DNA of 64,000 nucleotides from CAZQBY01 sp964592405 [NCBI: uncultured archaeon]. GTDB lineage: Archaea; Altiarchaeota; Altiarchaeia; JAFGQM01. A program made the translations under genes and the position numbers. The notes under the pieces are model-generated. The model ran no database searches and was not told the DNA's origin. It saw only the letters and a list, made by a program, of their open reading frames with translations. Shown here piece after piece: positions 26,584 to 35,984 of the stretch. The DNA is taken from positions 57,510-121,509 of the forward strand of contig CAZQBY010000002.1 in NCBI GenBank assembly GCA_964592405.1. The letters are read 5' to 3'. The stretch's first letter is position 1. Every line of letters begins with the position of its first letter.

Positions 26584-26982
26584 ATGGAAAAAAAGATATC
26601 CCGGATAACTGCAGATGCTGTCATAATAGAAAACGGCAAGATACTTCTTATAAAGAGAGGCAGGGAGCCGTTCAGGGGAAGCTGGGCCCTTCCGGGAGGA
26701 CATGTAGAGTATAATGAGGTGGTTGAGGATACCATGGTGCGTGAGGCAAGAGAGGAAACTGGGCTGGATGTAGAGCCCGCCGGGATTGTAGGGGTTTATT
26801 CCAAGCCCGGGCGGGATCCACGGGGGCATTATGTGACAATAGCATACCTCGCAAGGGTTAGGGGCGGATGCCCTAGACCAGGTGATGACGCGGAAGATGT
26901 TAGATGGTGGCCGCTCGATAATCTACCAGAGATGGCCTTCGACCACGCGGAAATCATCCGGGATGCAGAAGGTTTGGTCTAA
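26584..26982 (+). CDS. NUDIX hydrolase
   Basis: 132 residues from the ATG at 26584, five bases after the preceding stop. Longer in-frame starts would lie inside the peptidase gene. A perfect Nudix box runs from GGHVEYNEVVEDTMVREA to REETGL (GX5EX7REUXEEXGU). The N-terminal DAVIIENGKILLIKRG strand pair and the ALPGGH turn are typical of the ADP-ribose/NTP hydrolase types. The substrate cannot be named from sequence. Confidence 0.88.
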   Translation: MEKKISRITADAVIIENGKILLIKRGREPFRGSWALPGGHVEYNEVVEDTMVREAREETGLDVEPAGIVGVYSKPGRDPRGHYVTIAYLARVRGGCPRPGDDAEDVRWWPLDNLPEMAFDHAEIIRDAEGLV

Positions 26983-27097
26983 TCCTCTTGGGGCGTGATA
27001 GATATTATTTAAGGAGCAAAAAATTTTGGCGACCTGTGTCAGCAGCCTCTTCGCTCACTCTGACAGTCCGGACCGTGCCAAAATACTCCAAAGTAAC

Positions 27098-27107
27098 CTT
27101 TTTATTC
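27098..27107 (+). promoter_or_regulatory. TATA-like element upstream of the PCNA gene
   Basis: CTTTTTATTC lies about 40-48 bases before the PCNA ATG in a 163-base gap, consistent with a short leader that includes GGGGGAACG near the start. The rest of the gap (26983-27090) has a weak inverted repeat (GTCAG...CTGAC) but no gene that I can see. Confidence 0.4.
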
Positions 27108-27145
27108 ATTGACCCATTAAATTCGCGCAAATTTGGGGGAACGAG

Positions 27146-27886
27146 ATGCTGAAATTAACAATATCTGATGCCAACTCTTGGAAGAGGAGTGTTGACGCTA
27201 TAGCCGCACTGATAGACGAGGGGACATTTGAATTCACGGAAGACGGGATGGCACTCAAGGCCATGGACCCGTCGCAGATAGCAATGGTTGACTTTGAGAT
27301 GCCAAAAAAGGCGTTCAGGGTTTACAACATCAGTGAGAAACAGAGCGTTGGTATAGATTTCTCAGAATTGTCTAGGGTTATGAGGAGGGCCCATCCGGAT
27401 GACACAATCCACATAGAGCTTAAGGAGAACAAACTTGAGATAATATTTGAGGGTAAAGGTAAAAGCAAGAGAAGGTTTCTTCTCCCCGTTATAGATGCAA
27501 CTGCACATCCAAACAAGCCGAAGATAGAGTTTGATGTGGTTGTCAAGATGCCAGCGAACGATGTCAAGGAGGTGCTGGCAGACGTTGAACTGGTGAGCAA
27601 CTATGTGGTTTTTGAAGCAGATGCCAAAGGTCTCCGGATATCCTCCGAAAGCGAGAGCGGCAAGGCCGAGATAGACCTGTCAAAGGATACGCTCATTGAG
27701 CTCAAGGCAAAGCAGGCTGCAAGGGCGATGTTCCCGCTGGAGTATCTGAAAAACATGACGCGCAACACGGATGTTGCAACCGTCATACAGATAAGCCTCA
27801 AGAAGGACAACCCGCTGGAGATGAAGTACACCATCGGGGAGGGAAGCGTTACCTATTTCCTGGCTCCACGGATAGAGAATCCCTGA
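27146..27886 (+). CDS. pcn: DNA polymerase sliding clamp PCNA
   Basis: 246 residues, normal for archaeal PCNA. The two-domain clamp fold is evident: FTEDGMALKAMDPSQIAMVDFEMPK in domain 1, an interdomain loop near 115-130, and the C-terminal GEGSVTYFLAPRI. It encircles DNA and tethers polymerase, ligase, FEN1 and others. The primase genes follow on the same strand, giving a replication cluster PCNA-priL-priS. Confidence 0.95.
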   Translation: MLKLTISDANSWKRSVDAIAALIDEGTFEFTEDGMALKAMDPSQIAMVDFEMPKKAFRVYNISEKQSVGIDFSELSRVMRRAHPDDTIHIELKENKLEIIFEGKGKSKRRFLLPVIDATAHPNKPKIEFDVVVKMPANDVKEVLADVELVSNYVVFEADAKGLRISSESESGKAEIDLSKDTLIELKAKQAARAMFPLEYLKNMTRNTDVATVIQISLKKDNPLEMKYTIGEGSVTYFLAPRIENP

Positions 27887-27982
27887 GCGCCCGCACCAAA
27901 GATAGGATTGTCTAGGCTGTTTTCAAATATTTTTATTGTCCTAGAGCTGAAAACCGCGGACGGTCTTCTCACCGGAGTCAAG

Positions 27983-28927
27983 ATGCCTGGTTATTATCCG
28001 TTCCTGAACAGTGAGAGGGACAGGCTCAAATCACTGGATGTGAGAATAGAGGATATCGCCGACAGCCCCATATATTCAAAAGCCCTAGAAAACGCCGCCA
28101 AGGACATCCTAGGCATGGCCAGTGAACCCGGAGACCGCGACCTGGCCATAGTAGAATTCACACTGGCAAAGATACTCCTGTCAATAATAGGAAATCCTAC
28201 ATTGAATGAAAGGTATGCAGAGCGCAAGAGTAGCGAGTTTATGCAGGGACTTGAAAGAGAAAGCCTGCCCTATCTGATAAAAATAGCCCGTGGAGACTTC
28301 GGTATGGACATAAAAACCGAGGATAGTCTGAGGATACACTTCATTGATTTCCTTAGTTATAAGCCAGATTTCCTCAAACTGTTCCAGATGGATATGCTGA
28401 AGGGATATGTTCAGGTAACAAAAAGCCAGCTGGCCTGGATACTGAGGGGCGCAATAAAGGAAAGAATACTCAAAACAATACCGGAGAGGACAAGGTTCCC
28501 GGAAGCTCTGGAGAAGACTGCCAAGGGCATAAAGGAAAGGGCAATACGCGAAAGGAGGTTGCCTGCAAGCCGGCCAAGGGTAGGCAAGCTGAACGAGGCT
28601 GCACTTCCGCCATGCATAAAGAATATTATAAATGCCTTGGAGACGGGGACGGCCGGCCACAATGCCCATTTTGTGTTGGTGACCTTTCTCCATGGTCTGG
28701 GTTTGGATGAGGAGTCTATACTACAGGTATTCAGGAGATCACCAAGGTTTAAGGAGAAGACAACACGCTACCAGATAAGGTTCTCAAGGGAGAGAGGATA
28801 TACATGTCCTGCATGCATATCCATAAAGGAATATGGCTTGTGTCCTGCAAACTGCCCGAGGAAGCACCCGGTTTCAAATTATTTCCTCAATCTCAAAAAG
28901 CTGCGTGCAGAAGGGAGGAAAAAATGA
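27983..28927 (+). CDS. priL: DNA primase large subunit PriL
   Basis: 314 residues from the ATG at 27983. A TTG at 27908 would extend the frame, but a TATA-like ATATTTTTATTG (27927-27938) and a CCGGAG site lie between the two, favouring the later start. The N-terminal MPGYYPFLNSERDRLKS and the C-terminal Fe-S domain support the call. Four cysteines for a 4Fe-4S cluster are visible near the end (one upstream at TCPAC, then GLCPANCPRKHPVSNYF). PriL regulates primer length and initiation by PriS. It overlaps priS by four bases (ATGA). Confidence 0.9.
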   Translation: MPGYYPFLNSERDRLKSLDVRIEDIADSPIYSKALENAAKDILGMASEPGDRDLAIVEFTLAKILLSIIGNPTLNERYAERKSSEFMQGLERESLPYLIKIARGDFGMDIKTEDSLRIHFIDFLSYKPDFLKLFQMDMLKGYVQVTKSQLAWILRGAIKERILKTIPERTRFPEALEKTAKGIKERAIRERRLPASRPRVGKLNEAALPPCIKNIINALETGTAGHNAHFVLVTFLHGLGLDEESILQVFRRSPRFKEKTTRYQIRFSRERGYTCPACISIKEYGLCPANCPRKHPVSNYFLNLKKLRAEGRKK

Positions 28928-30003
28928 GCGGAAATGATATGCTCCGGACTAAACTCTGGCTCAAGGGCCTCTTTTCAGATTATTACTCCGGCTTGGATAA
29001 ACCTCCGCCTGTATCCGAACTCCACCGGAGAGAGTTTGGCTTCGGTTCATTCTCAAAGAAGATTGTTGTCCGTCACCGGGCATTCCGAGACCAGAAAGAG
29101 CTGGATGAGTATCTGAAAAGAGAAGCACCGGCTCATGTAAGCCATTCCACTGCCCGCTATGAGTTTCCGGCAGCAGAGGATATGACTGAGAAGGTCTGGC
29201 TGGGGAGTGATCTGGTATTTGACATAGATATAGGTGACCTCAATCTGAAGCACCAGCACGAGAGTGGATGGATATGTGAGGAATGTTTTACAGCCCTGAA
29301 GGAGGAAGCCTATAAACTCATCGATTTTCTGGGTGATGATTTCGGATTTGCGAAGGATGAGCTCTTGGTCAACTTCTCGGGATCCAGAGGCTACCATGTG
29401 AGAATAAAAAACGAGAAAGTCCTCACGCTGGACAGCAAGGCGAGGAAGGAGATATGCAGCTATTTGAGCCTTGATATGAATCTGAATGAACTTATCGTTG
29501 AGCATGAGGGGATGATACTCGGGCCGCGCCCGGATCAGCATGGGCTGAAGGGCCGTATCGCTAAGACGGTGATAAACAGAATTGCCAACTCCGAAATGAA
29601 AAACCGGGAGTGGGTGATCAAACAGATAGGGGAGGGCAACTGGGGGGCCTTTCCGAGGGGGTATGGCCTGAAGAAGGTAATAGAATATATAAGAGATGCT
29701 GCAGTTAGAATACCAGTGGATTCAAGGGTTACCACAGATTTGACGCATTTGATACGTATGGCCGACACCCTCCACGGAGGCAGCAGTCTGCTGGCAAAGA
29801 CCGTCAGCAATCTGGACCGCTTCAATCCCCTCAGCGACTGCTTTGTCTTCAACGATATGGAAACAGAGGTGGAGTTTGTAATGAAAACCCCAGAGTTGGT
29901 GGCTAAGGAGCAGACATTTGGACCGTTTGAAAAGGGTAGGGCCAGACTGCCGAGGTATCTGGCCGCTTATCTGGGGGCGAAGGGGAGGTGCACAGTAGGA
30001 TGA
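28924..30003 (+). CDS. priS: DNA primase catalytic subunit PriS
   Basis: 359 residues from the ATG at 28924 that overlaps the priL stop (ATGA); an upstream in-frame ATG lies deep inside priL. Catalytic acidic residues are in LVFDIDIGDL (about 96-105). FSGSRGYHVRI (about 152-162) binds nucleotide, and DTLHGGSSLLAK (about 280-291) is the typical late motif. It makes RNA/DNA primers for replication. The next gene overlaps by four bases. Confidence 0.93.
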   Translation: MSGNDMLRTKLWLKGLFSDYYSGLDKPPPVSELHRREFGFGSFSKKIVVRHRAFRDQKELDEYLKREAPAHVSHSTARYEFPAAEDMTEKVWLGSDLVFDIDIGDLNLKHQHESGWICEECFTALKEEAYKLIDFLGDDFGFAKDELLVNFSGSRGYHVRIKNEKVLTLDSKARKEICSYLSLDMNLNELIVEHEGMILGPRPDQHGLKGRIAKTVINRIANSEMKNREWVIKQIGEGNWGAFPRGYGLKKVIEYIRDAAVRIPVDSRVTTDLTHLIRMADTLHGGSSLLAKTVSNLDRFNPLSDCFVFNDMETEVEFVMKTPELVAKEQTFGPFEKGRARLPRYLAAYLGAKGRCTVG

Positions 30004-30767
30004 TAAAGGGTTACATATTTGATATGGACGGTGTCATCTGGGATGGTAACAGGAGAATACCACATGCCGTCGACGGGATAAACAGGGTAATCCGGGCCGG
30101 CAGAGAGTATATGTTCATGACAAATAATGCCCTCAGGTCCAGAAAGAGCTATGTGGAAAGGCTTGAAAGACATGGTATTAGGACAGGTCCGGAGCATGTG
30201 GTAACTGCCTCTTACGCAGCAGGCCTCTACATCAGGAGGAAAAGCGGCCCCTCGTGCACATACCCGATGGGGACCAGAGAACTCGGGGATGAGCTGGAAT
30301 CAGCAGGCCATAAAATTGTGGATGAGGGAGCAGACTTTGTGGTTGTTGGACTGGACAAGGAGCTGACCTACTCCAAAATGGACAAGGCCTTCAGAAATCT
30401 GCTGGCTGGAGCGGAGCTGATAGCATGTGCCCCGGATTTAACATATCTTGAGGATGGGCACAAACATATAGGCAGCGGAGCATTTGCAAGGGTTTTGGAA
30501 ATGGTCTCCGGCAGGGAGCTGATCATAGTGGGCAAACCCAACACCATCATGGTGGAGCTTGCCATAGAAAAGATGAGGCTGAAACCGGAAGAGGTGCTGA
30601 TGGTGGGCGATAAGCTTCATACGGATATTCTAGCCGCAAAAAAAGCAGGCATGAGAGCAGCACTGGTCCTTACCGGAGAAACAGACTTGACAGATGTCGG
30701 AAAATCAAACATAAAGCCGGATTACATAATAAAGGATCTGAGAGAGCTTCCGGAAGAGGGCTGCTGA
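30000..30767 (+). CDS. HAD superfamily phosphatase, NagD-like subclass IIA
   Basis: 255 residues from the ATG at 30000 (ATGA overlap with priS). HAD motif I is FDMDGVIWDG with an N-terminal nucleophile Asp, motif II FMTNNALRS, Lys motif IIVGKPN, and motif IV MVGDKLHTDI. The cap insertion between motifs II and III is of the type C2 (NagD/phosphoglycolate phosphatase). The substrate may be a sugar or nucleotide phosphate. Coupling to primase may be only operon economy. Confidence 0.87.
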   Translation: MIKGYIFDMDGVIWDGNRRIPHAVDGINRVIRAGREYMFMTNNALRSRKSYVERLERHGIRTGPEHVVTASYAAGLYIRRKSGPSCTYPMGTRELGDELESAGHKIVDEGADFVVVGLDKELTYSKMDKAFRNLLAGAELIACAPDLTYLEDGHKHIGSGAFARVLEMVSGRELIIVGKPNTIMVELAIEKMRLKPEEVLMVGDKLHTDILAAKKAGMRAALVLTGETDLTDVGKSNIKPDYIIKDLRELPEEGC

Positions 30768-30781
30768 ACCAATGGACGTCC

Positions 30782-32182
30782 TCAGGCCTCAGTCAGCTTC
30801 ATCTGCTTGGCTCTCAGTCCGCCGAGCTCACTTGGATAATCCTCATTCAAGCAGGCCATACAAAGACTCTTCCTAGGTATGCCCAAGGCTTCAACCAGAT
30901 TGTCTATTGTATTGTAGGCTATTGAGTCAACACCTATGAATCTTCCGATCTCCTCTACAGTCTTTTCATTGGCTATGAACTGCTTGTATTGCTGCATATC
31001 CACCCCATAGAAACATGGGGCTATGATTGGCGGGCATGATATCCTCAGATGTATCTTTTTCGCCCCTACCTGCCTGACCAGGGCGACTATCTGCTTCATT
31101 GTCGTGCCGCGGACTATTGAATCATCAACAAGTATGACCTCCTTTCCCTTTATCTCTTCCTCCAATGGTATGATTTTTGTGCGGACTATCTGGTCTCTCT
31201 TGGCCTGTGAAGGCATGATGAAGCTCCTGCCGGCATAACGGTTCCTCAGCAATGCCTCGGTGTAGGGTATTCCACTCACCTCCGAATAACCAATAGCAGA
31301 TGCAACGCCGGAGTAGGGCACAGCAGAGACTATATCTGCTTCCACGGGGAAGTCCCTAGCCAACAGCCTGCCCAAGGTCTTTCTGGCCTTGTAAACCGAA
31401 ACATTGTTGAGTGTTGAATCAGGGCGGGAGAAGTATACATATTCAAACATACAATAGGCACGCCTGTTTATCCTGCCTATGCGGTCTGTGTGGATCCCGT
31501 CCTTGTTCACACACACAATCTCACCCGGCTTAACGTCCCGCACAACCTTGGATGGTAGAATCTCAAAGGCACAGTCCTCCGAAGCGAATGCATACCCCCC
31601 AGGAAAGTCGCACATCATCAGCGGCCGGAATCCAAAGGGATCACGAATAGCATAAAGTTCATCAGGTGTCAGTATGAGGAGGGAATAGGCACCATCAAGA
31701 TGGCGGGCTGCATTCTTTATGGCTGAAAAGAAGTTCTCTTCCTTGAGATACTCGCTAACCAGTATCTTGGAGATGACTTCCGTATCAGCCGAAGTAGAGA
31801 AGGTATGCCCCCTTTCAATAAGCCTCTCACGCAGTTCGGTGAAGTTGACCAGATTGCCGTTGTGGGCTATGGCAAACTGAATATTTGCCCCTTTGGTTAT
31901 GAATGGTTGGGCATTGTTTATATCAGACTCTCCGGCAGTTGAATATCTAACATGACCTATCCCCATATTGCCCTTTACCTCGCCCAGAATCCTGCCGTTG
32001 AACACCTGATTGACCAATCCCATTCCGCGTATGAGGTCTATTTCACCATTTCTGACAACCGCCATGCCTGCCGACTCCTGGCCGCGGTGCTGAAGAGCCG
32101 ACAAGCCGTAGTATATCCTTGTTGCACAGTCTGACTTGGAGAGGATACCGAATACCCCACAGCTTTCCCTAGGACCAAACAT
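30782..32182 (-). CDS. purF: amidophosphoribosyltransferase
   Basis: 466 residues. It makes phosphoribosylamine from PRPP and glutamine, the first committed purine step. The Ntn nucleophile is Cys8 in RESCGVFGI after a seven-residue propeptide, as in the self-processing, Fe-S-type PurF. HRGQESAG and GHVRYSTAG are glutaminase motifs. The PRPP loop is ILVDDSIVRGTT. The C-terminal CMACLNEDYP and other cysteines fit a 4Fe-4S cluster. No other pur gene is nearby. It is divergent from glyA (97-base gap), another one-carbon/purine-related gene. Confidence 0.95.
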   Translation of the reverse strand: MFGPRESCGVFGILSKSDCATRIYYGLSALQHRGQESAGMAVVRNGEIDLIRGMGLVNQVFNGRILGEVKGNMGIGHVRYSTAGESDINNAQPFITKGANIQFAIAHNGNLVNFTELRERLIERGHTFSTSADTEVISKILVSEYLKEENFFSAIKNAARHLDGAYSLLILTPDELYAIRDPFGFRPLMMCDFPGGYAFASEDCAFEILPSKVVRDVKPGEIVCVNKDGIHTDRIGRINRRAYCMFEYVYFSRPDSTLNNVSVYKARKTLGRLLARDFPVEADIVSAVPYSGVASAIGYSEVSGIPYTEALLRNRYAGRSFIMPSQAKRDQIVRTKIIPLEEEIKGKEVILVDDSIVRGTTMKQIVALVRQVGAKKIHLRISCPPIIAPCFYGVDMQQYKQFIANEKTVEEIGRFIGVDSIAYNTIDNLVEALGIPRKSLCMACLNEDYPSELGGLRAKQMKLTEA

Positions 32183-32279
32183 CTTCTAGTTATCTATCTT
32201 AAGAAAACATATAAACACACGGCAGACCATGTAGTGTTGTGATTGTAAAGTTTTTTAATGGAAAGAGGAAAATAGGTCT

Positions 32280-33599
32280 ATGACCAATGAGGATGTGAAG
32301 GGTGTGGTTCCGGAAAGGACAAAGGATGCATACTGCAGCATACTTCAATGGATGCTACAAAGCACTGAATGGCGGAGGGAGTGTATAAATCTAATAGCAA
32401 GTGAGAATGTTGTCAGCCCTGCAGTAAGGGCGGCATTGGTCAGTGATTTTGGGGGGAGGTATGCAGAAGGTCGCCCCGGAGAGCGTTTCTATCAGGGAAG
32501 TTGGATGTTTGATGAGATAGAGATAATCGGTCAGGAGCTGGTCAAACGCCTGTTTGATTGTGATTACGCAGATCTAAGCCCCCTGTCCGGTGCAAACGGC
32601 AACCTTGCAGCCCTTATGGCACTTACCCGAAAGGGTGATAAGATAATGAGCCTGTCGCTACAACATGGGGCCCATATAACCCAGACCAGCGTCTCTGCAG
32701 CCGGGGTACTAGGACTTAAGTCTGTCTATTTCCCGTTTGATGTTAAGAAAATGAATATTGATGCCGAAAAAGCAAAGAAGCTCATAATCAAAACCAGACC
32801 AAAACTGGTAATCACAGCCGGATCAATATACCTTTTCCCACATCCGGTAGAAGAGCTGAAGGAGGCATGCGACAGGGTTGGTGCACATATTATGTATGAT
32901 GGAGCGCATGTAGCTGGTTTGATAGCAGGAAAGGCATTTCCAAACCCGTTCGAACAGGGAGCTGATGTGGTAACCTTCTCAACCCACAAAACATTTCCCG
33001 GCCCCCAGGGAGGGATGATACTCTATAATGATTCACTGGATAACAGTCTGAAAAAGCGGCTTAGAAATGCAACATTCCCTCGCCTGGTCAGTAACCATCA
33101 TCTCCACCATGTTGCCGGAAAGGCGATAGCTGCTGCTGAGATGCTGGAATTCGGAATGGAGTATGCCGAACAGACAATCACCAATGCGAAGATGCTCGCA
33201 AAGATGTTGGATGAAAACGGTATAACGGTTCTGGCAAAGAAGAACGGCTTTACTGAATCGCACCAAGTCCTCATGGATGTGAGCAGACAGGGTGGTGGAA
33301 GGGAGATTGCCGAGAAGATGGAGCGTGCCAATATCATAGTGAGCAAGCAGGTTCTGCCATGGGAAAACGATTTCATCAATCCTTCAGGTATAAGGCTGGG
33401 AACGCAGGAAGTAACGCGTCTTGGTATGGGAGAGGATGAGATGTCAGCAATTGCCGAGCTCATAAAGAGAATAGTAATTGACGGGGAAGATGCCAAGAGG
33501 GTCAAGCCGGATGTAATGGTCCTTAAAAAGAACTTCAACAAGGTCAGATACTGCTTTGAGCCAGGAGAGGCCTATGATTATATAGACAGGATAATATGA
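32280..33599 (+). CDS. glyA: serine hydroxymethyltransferase
   Basis: 439 residues. The PLP lysine sits in VVTFSTHKTFPGPQGG, and NLIASENVVSPAVRAAL, GGRYAEGRPGERFYQG, SPLSGANGNLAA and YDGAHVAGLIAG are all family blocks. It interconverts serine and glycine with a folate or pterin C1 carrier; the archaeal carrier cannot be told from this protein. It is followed 13 bases later by the AMMECR1 gene. The intergenic bases repeat the end of glyA (AGGATAATATGA twice). Confidence 0.95.
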   Translation: MTNEDVKGVVPERTKDAYCSILQWMLQSTEWRRECINLIASENVVSPAVRAALVSDFGGRYAEGRPGERFYQGSWMFDEIEIIGQELVKRLFDCDYADLSPLSGANGNLAALMALTRKGDKIMSLSLQHGAHITQTSVSAAGVLGLKSVYFPFDVKKMNIDAEKAKKLIIKTRPKLVITAGSIYLFPHPVEELKEACDRVGAHIMYDGAHVAGLIAGKAFPNPFEQGADVVTFSTHKTFPGPQGGMILYNDSLDNSLKKRLRNATFPRLVSNHHLHHVAGKAIAAAEMLEFGMEYAEQTITNAKMLAKMLDENGITVLAKKNGFTESHQVLMDVSRQGGGREIAEKMERANIIVSKQVLPWENDFINPSGIRLGTQEVTRLGMGEDEMSAIAELIKRIVIDGEDAKRVKPDVMVLKKNFNKVRYCFEPGEAYDYIDRII

Positions 33600-33612
33600 T
33601 AGATAGGATAAT

Positions 33613-34221
33613 ATGAAACTCACAGATGAACAGGGAAAGAAGGCAGTGCATATAGCCAGAAGGACTGTGGACACCTTTGTCAGAGGGAGGGGGAGGTATG
33701 TGCCAGAGGAATTTCCAGAAATCTTTAAAGAGAAGCGTGGGGTGTTTGTAACCCTGCAGAAATATCCGGGTGGAGAGCTTCGGGGCTGTATAGGCTTTCC
33801 TGAACCAGTGGCACAATTGATAGACGCACTCATTGATTCGGCCATATCGGCAGCGTCCAGGGATCCAAGATTCGAGCCGGTCAGGGAGGATGAACTGGAT
33901 GGAATAACCGTTGAGGTCTCAGTTCTAACGCCTCCGCAGTTGCTGAAAGTAAAGGATACACAAGATTACCCGAAGAGAATCAGTATAGGCAGAGACGGGT
34001 TGATTATAAGGCAGGGATTTGCATCCGGGTTGCTGTTGCCGCAGGTCCCGGTAGAGTGGGGATGGGATGAGGAGGAATTCCTCTCACAGACATGCTGGAA
34101 GGCAGGGCTTCCGCCAGACGCATGGCTAGACCCGGAAGCTGAGATCTATTCATTCCAAGCACAAATTTGGACGGAGAAGACGCCAAGAGGAGAGGTTGTG
34201 AAAAAGGAACTAGATAAGTAG
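33613..34221 (+). CDS. AMMECR1 domain protein
   Basis: 202 residues, full-length AMMECR1. The family block LRGCIGFPEP (about 56-65) and the C-terminal PVEWGWDEEEFLSQTCWKAGL region are clear. The conserved LRGCIG loop is thought to be functional, but no reaction is established. AMMECR1 genes often neighbour radical SAM or MEMO genes; here the neighbour is glyA. It overlaps the metallopeptidase gene convergently by 12 bases. Confidence 0.88.
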   Translation: MKLTDEQGKKAVHIARRTVDTFVRGRGRYVPEEFPEIFKEKRGVFVTLQKYPGGELRGCIGFPEPVAQLIDALIDSAISAASRDPRFEPVREDELDGITVEVSVLTPPQLLKVKDTQDYPKRISIGRDGLIIRQGFASGLLLPQVPVEWGWDEEEFLSQTCWKAGLPPDAWLDPEAEIYSFQAQIWTEKTPRGEVVKKELDK

Positions 34222-34611
34222 ATATGGCTTCTCCTCAATCACCCTTTTATATTTCCTATAAAAGCTGTTGACAGTTTTGGTATCTATCCGTTTTCCAAAG
34301 CACTCATGGGGCACAAGGGCGCCACTGAAAGTCTTTGGCACGTGGAGAAGCTCGTGAATAAGTGTCTTATCCTGTTCCTCTTCTGACATATTATCAAATT
34401 TTTCGGAGATTACTTCTATTATATAATATGCCCTGAGGTAGAGGGCCTGTTGCCATATCCTTGGCAACCCCCATATACGCGCAACGGCACGTGTCTTTGC
34501 ACCGGTAGAACGCATGCAGATTATATGCTTGCCGCTAACATGTTTCAGATCCAACGCACGCACCATGGCCCTTATCCTGTGGTCAATATCCGGAGCCAGC
34601 TCAGTCTTCAT
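34210..34611 (-). CDS. putative metallopeptidase with HExxH motif (COG4900-like)
   Basis: 133 residues. The zinc motif is LIHELLHVP, with further candidate ligands His/Glu in VPHECFG. The upstream RSTGAKTRAVARIWGLPRIWQQAL and the PYLLI ending fit small archaeal predicted metallopeptidases (COG4900-like), with no signal peptide. The substrate is unknown. It starts inside the last codons of thiC (11-base overlap) and is therefore probably co-translated with it. Confidence 0.75.
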   Translation of the reverse strand: MKTELAPDIDHRIRAMVRALDLKHVSGKHIICMRSTGAKTRAVARIWGLPRIWQQALYLRAYYIIEVISEKFDNMSEEEQDKTLIHELLHVPKTFSGALVPHECFGKRIDTKTVNSFYRKYKRVIEEKPYLLI

Positions 34612-35842
34612 CCTTCAGCAGATCTCTGCTTATCTTGACAGAGCAGAATTCCCCGCACATGGAGCATGCCTCATCACTCCTGGCTGGGCATTCCCCACGC
34701 ATCCTCCGGGCAGTGGAGGGATCTATCGCCAGTTCAAACATTCTCTTCCAGTCTAGGGCCGCGCGCGCCTTTGACATATCATCATCCCAGTTGCGGGCGC
34801 CCGGGAGACCCTTAGCAATATCTGCAGCATGGGCAGCAATCCTACTGGAAATAGTCGCCATTTTTATATCTTCTATGTCCGGAAGGCCCAGATGCTCCTT
34901 CGGACTTACAGCACAAAGATAATCCGCCCCGTAGTAGGCTGCCAGTGTGCCCCCAATGGCCGATGTGATGTGATCATAGCCTGGAGCAATATCAGTTACC
35001 AGAGGGCCAAGAACATAAAACGGTGCCCCATGGCATATCCTTTTTTCCTGCTTTATGTTGAACTCAATTTGGTCCAGCGGAACATGACCGGGGCCCTCAA
35101 TTATAACCTGAACCCCCTTATTCTGTGCACGCCTGGTAAGCCTGCCAAGAATTCTCAGCTCATGCAGCTGTGCCTCATCTGTGGCATCCCCCAAACAACC
35201 GGGCCGCAGGCCATCGCCAAGGCTTATGACAACCTCATATTCCCTGAGTATGTCCAGTATGGAGTCAAAGCCTGTGTACAGAGGGTTTTCAGCCTGGTTC
35301 TCCAGCATCCACTTTACAAGGAAGGAACCGCCACGGCTGACCACGCCCATCATACGCTTCTTTATGAGAGGCAGAGCTGCACGCGTCAAACCGCAGTGTA
35401 GTGTAACAAAATCCACGCCGTCCCTGCAATGGTGTTCAATAGTGTTGAGTATATGATCTATGCTCATGTCTTCAATCCCGCCGTTGGTTATGGCTGCCTG
35501 ATATATGGGCACAGTCCCAAGCGGTAGGCCGGATTCCCTCAGCAGCCGGGCGCGCACCCTGTCAATATCGCCACCAGTGCTCAGGTCCATGACAGTATCT
35601 GCCCCATATTTTACGGCAATCTTGAGCTTCCTGACTTCATTGTTTATGTCCTCCCTTGCCGGGCTGGTTCCAAGGTTGACGTTTATCTTGGTTCGCAGAC
35701 CTTCCCCTATGCCCAATGGCCTGATATCCCTACGGGCATTTTTGACAATGACCACCCTGCCATCCTCAGTAAGGCGGGACAGCTTTTCAGAACTTATGCC
35801 CTCATCTTCTGCTACAGTCTCCAGTAGTTCTCTCGCAACCAT
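34601..35842 (-). CDS. thiC: phosphomethylpyrimidine synthase
   Basis: 413 residues, the short archaeal form. It converts aminoimidazole ribotide to HMP-phosphate in thiamine synthesis by a radical SAM mechanism. Family blocks are KINVNLGTSPAR, GADTVMDLSTGGDI, EGPGHVPLDQIEFN and DIAPGYDHITSAIGG. The unusual C-terminal cluster motif CSMCGEFCSVK (CX2CX4C) is intact. thiM and thiE lie at 41.1-42.5 kb. I see no THI-box (TPP riboswitch) sequence in the 247 bases before it. Confidence 0.95.
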   Translation of the reverse strand: MVARELLETVAEDEGISSEKLSRLTEDGRVVIVKNARRDIRPLGIGEGLRTKINVNLGTSPAREDINNEVRKLKIAVKYGADTVMDLSTGGDIDRVRARLLRESGLPLGTVPIYQAAITNGGIEDMSIDHILNTIEHHCRDGVDFVTLHCGLTRAALPLIKKRMMGVVSRGGSFLVKWMLENQAENPLYTGFDSILDILREYEVVISLGDGLRPGCLGDATDEAQLHELRILGRLTRRAQNKGVQVIIEGPGHVPLDQIEFNIKQEKRICHGAPFYVLGPLVTDIAPGYDHITSAIGGTLAAYYGADYLCAVSPKEHLGLPDIEDIKMATISSRIAAHAADIAKGLPGARNWDDDMSKARAALDWKRMFELAIDPSTARRMRGECPARSDEACSMCGEFCSVKISRDLLKDED

Positions 35843-35950
35843 GCCAGCTTATTTTTAATTTCTATCAATAAAACCTACAAGCAAATCGACAAATAGAAGA
35901 TAATAATAGTATTATTAAAAGTATATTTTCTAGAACAATAAAAACCGATA

Positions 35951-35960
35951 CATTTTTATA
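35951..35960 (+). promoter_or_regulatory. TATA element ahead of a possible structured RNA / cutA leader
   Basis: CATTTTTATA stands about 130 bases before the cutA ATG. Transcription would begin near 35982-35985, leaving a leader of about 105 bases that can fold into hairpins (next entry). This distance is unusual here, where most genes have short leaders. Confidence 0.5.
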
Positions 35961-35984
35961 GGCTTAATAGCAATATACTCACGG

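Noticed and set aside
33583-33613. AGGATAATATGA repeated at the end of glyA and before the AMMECR1 gene, as a possible regulatory repeat
   Set aside because: Only two copies over about 30 bases across a stop codon; a small local duplication explains it.
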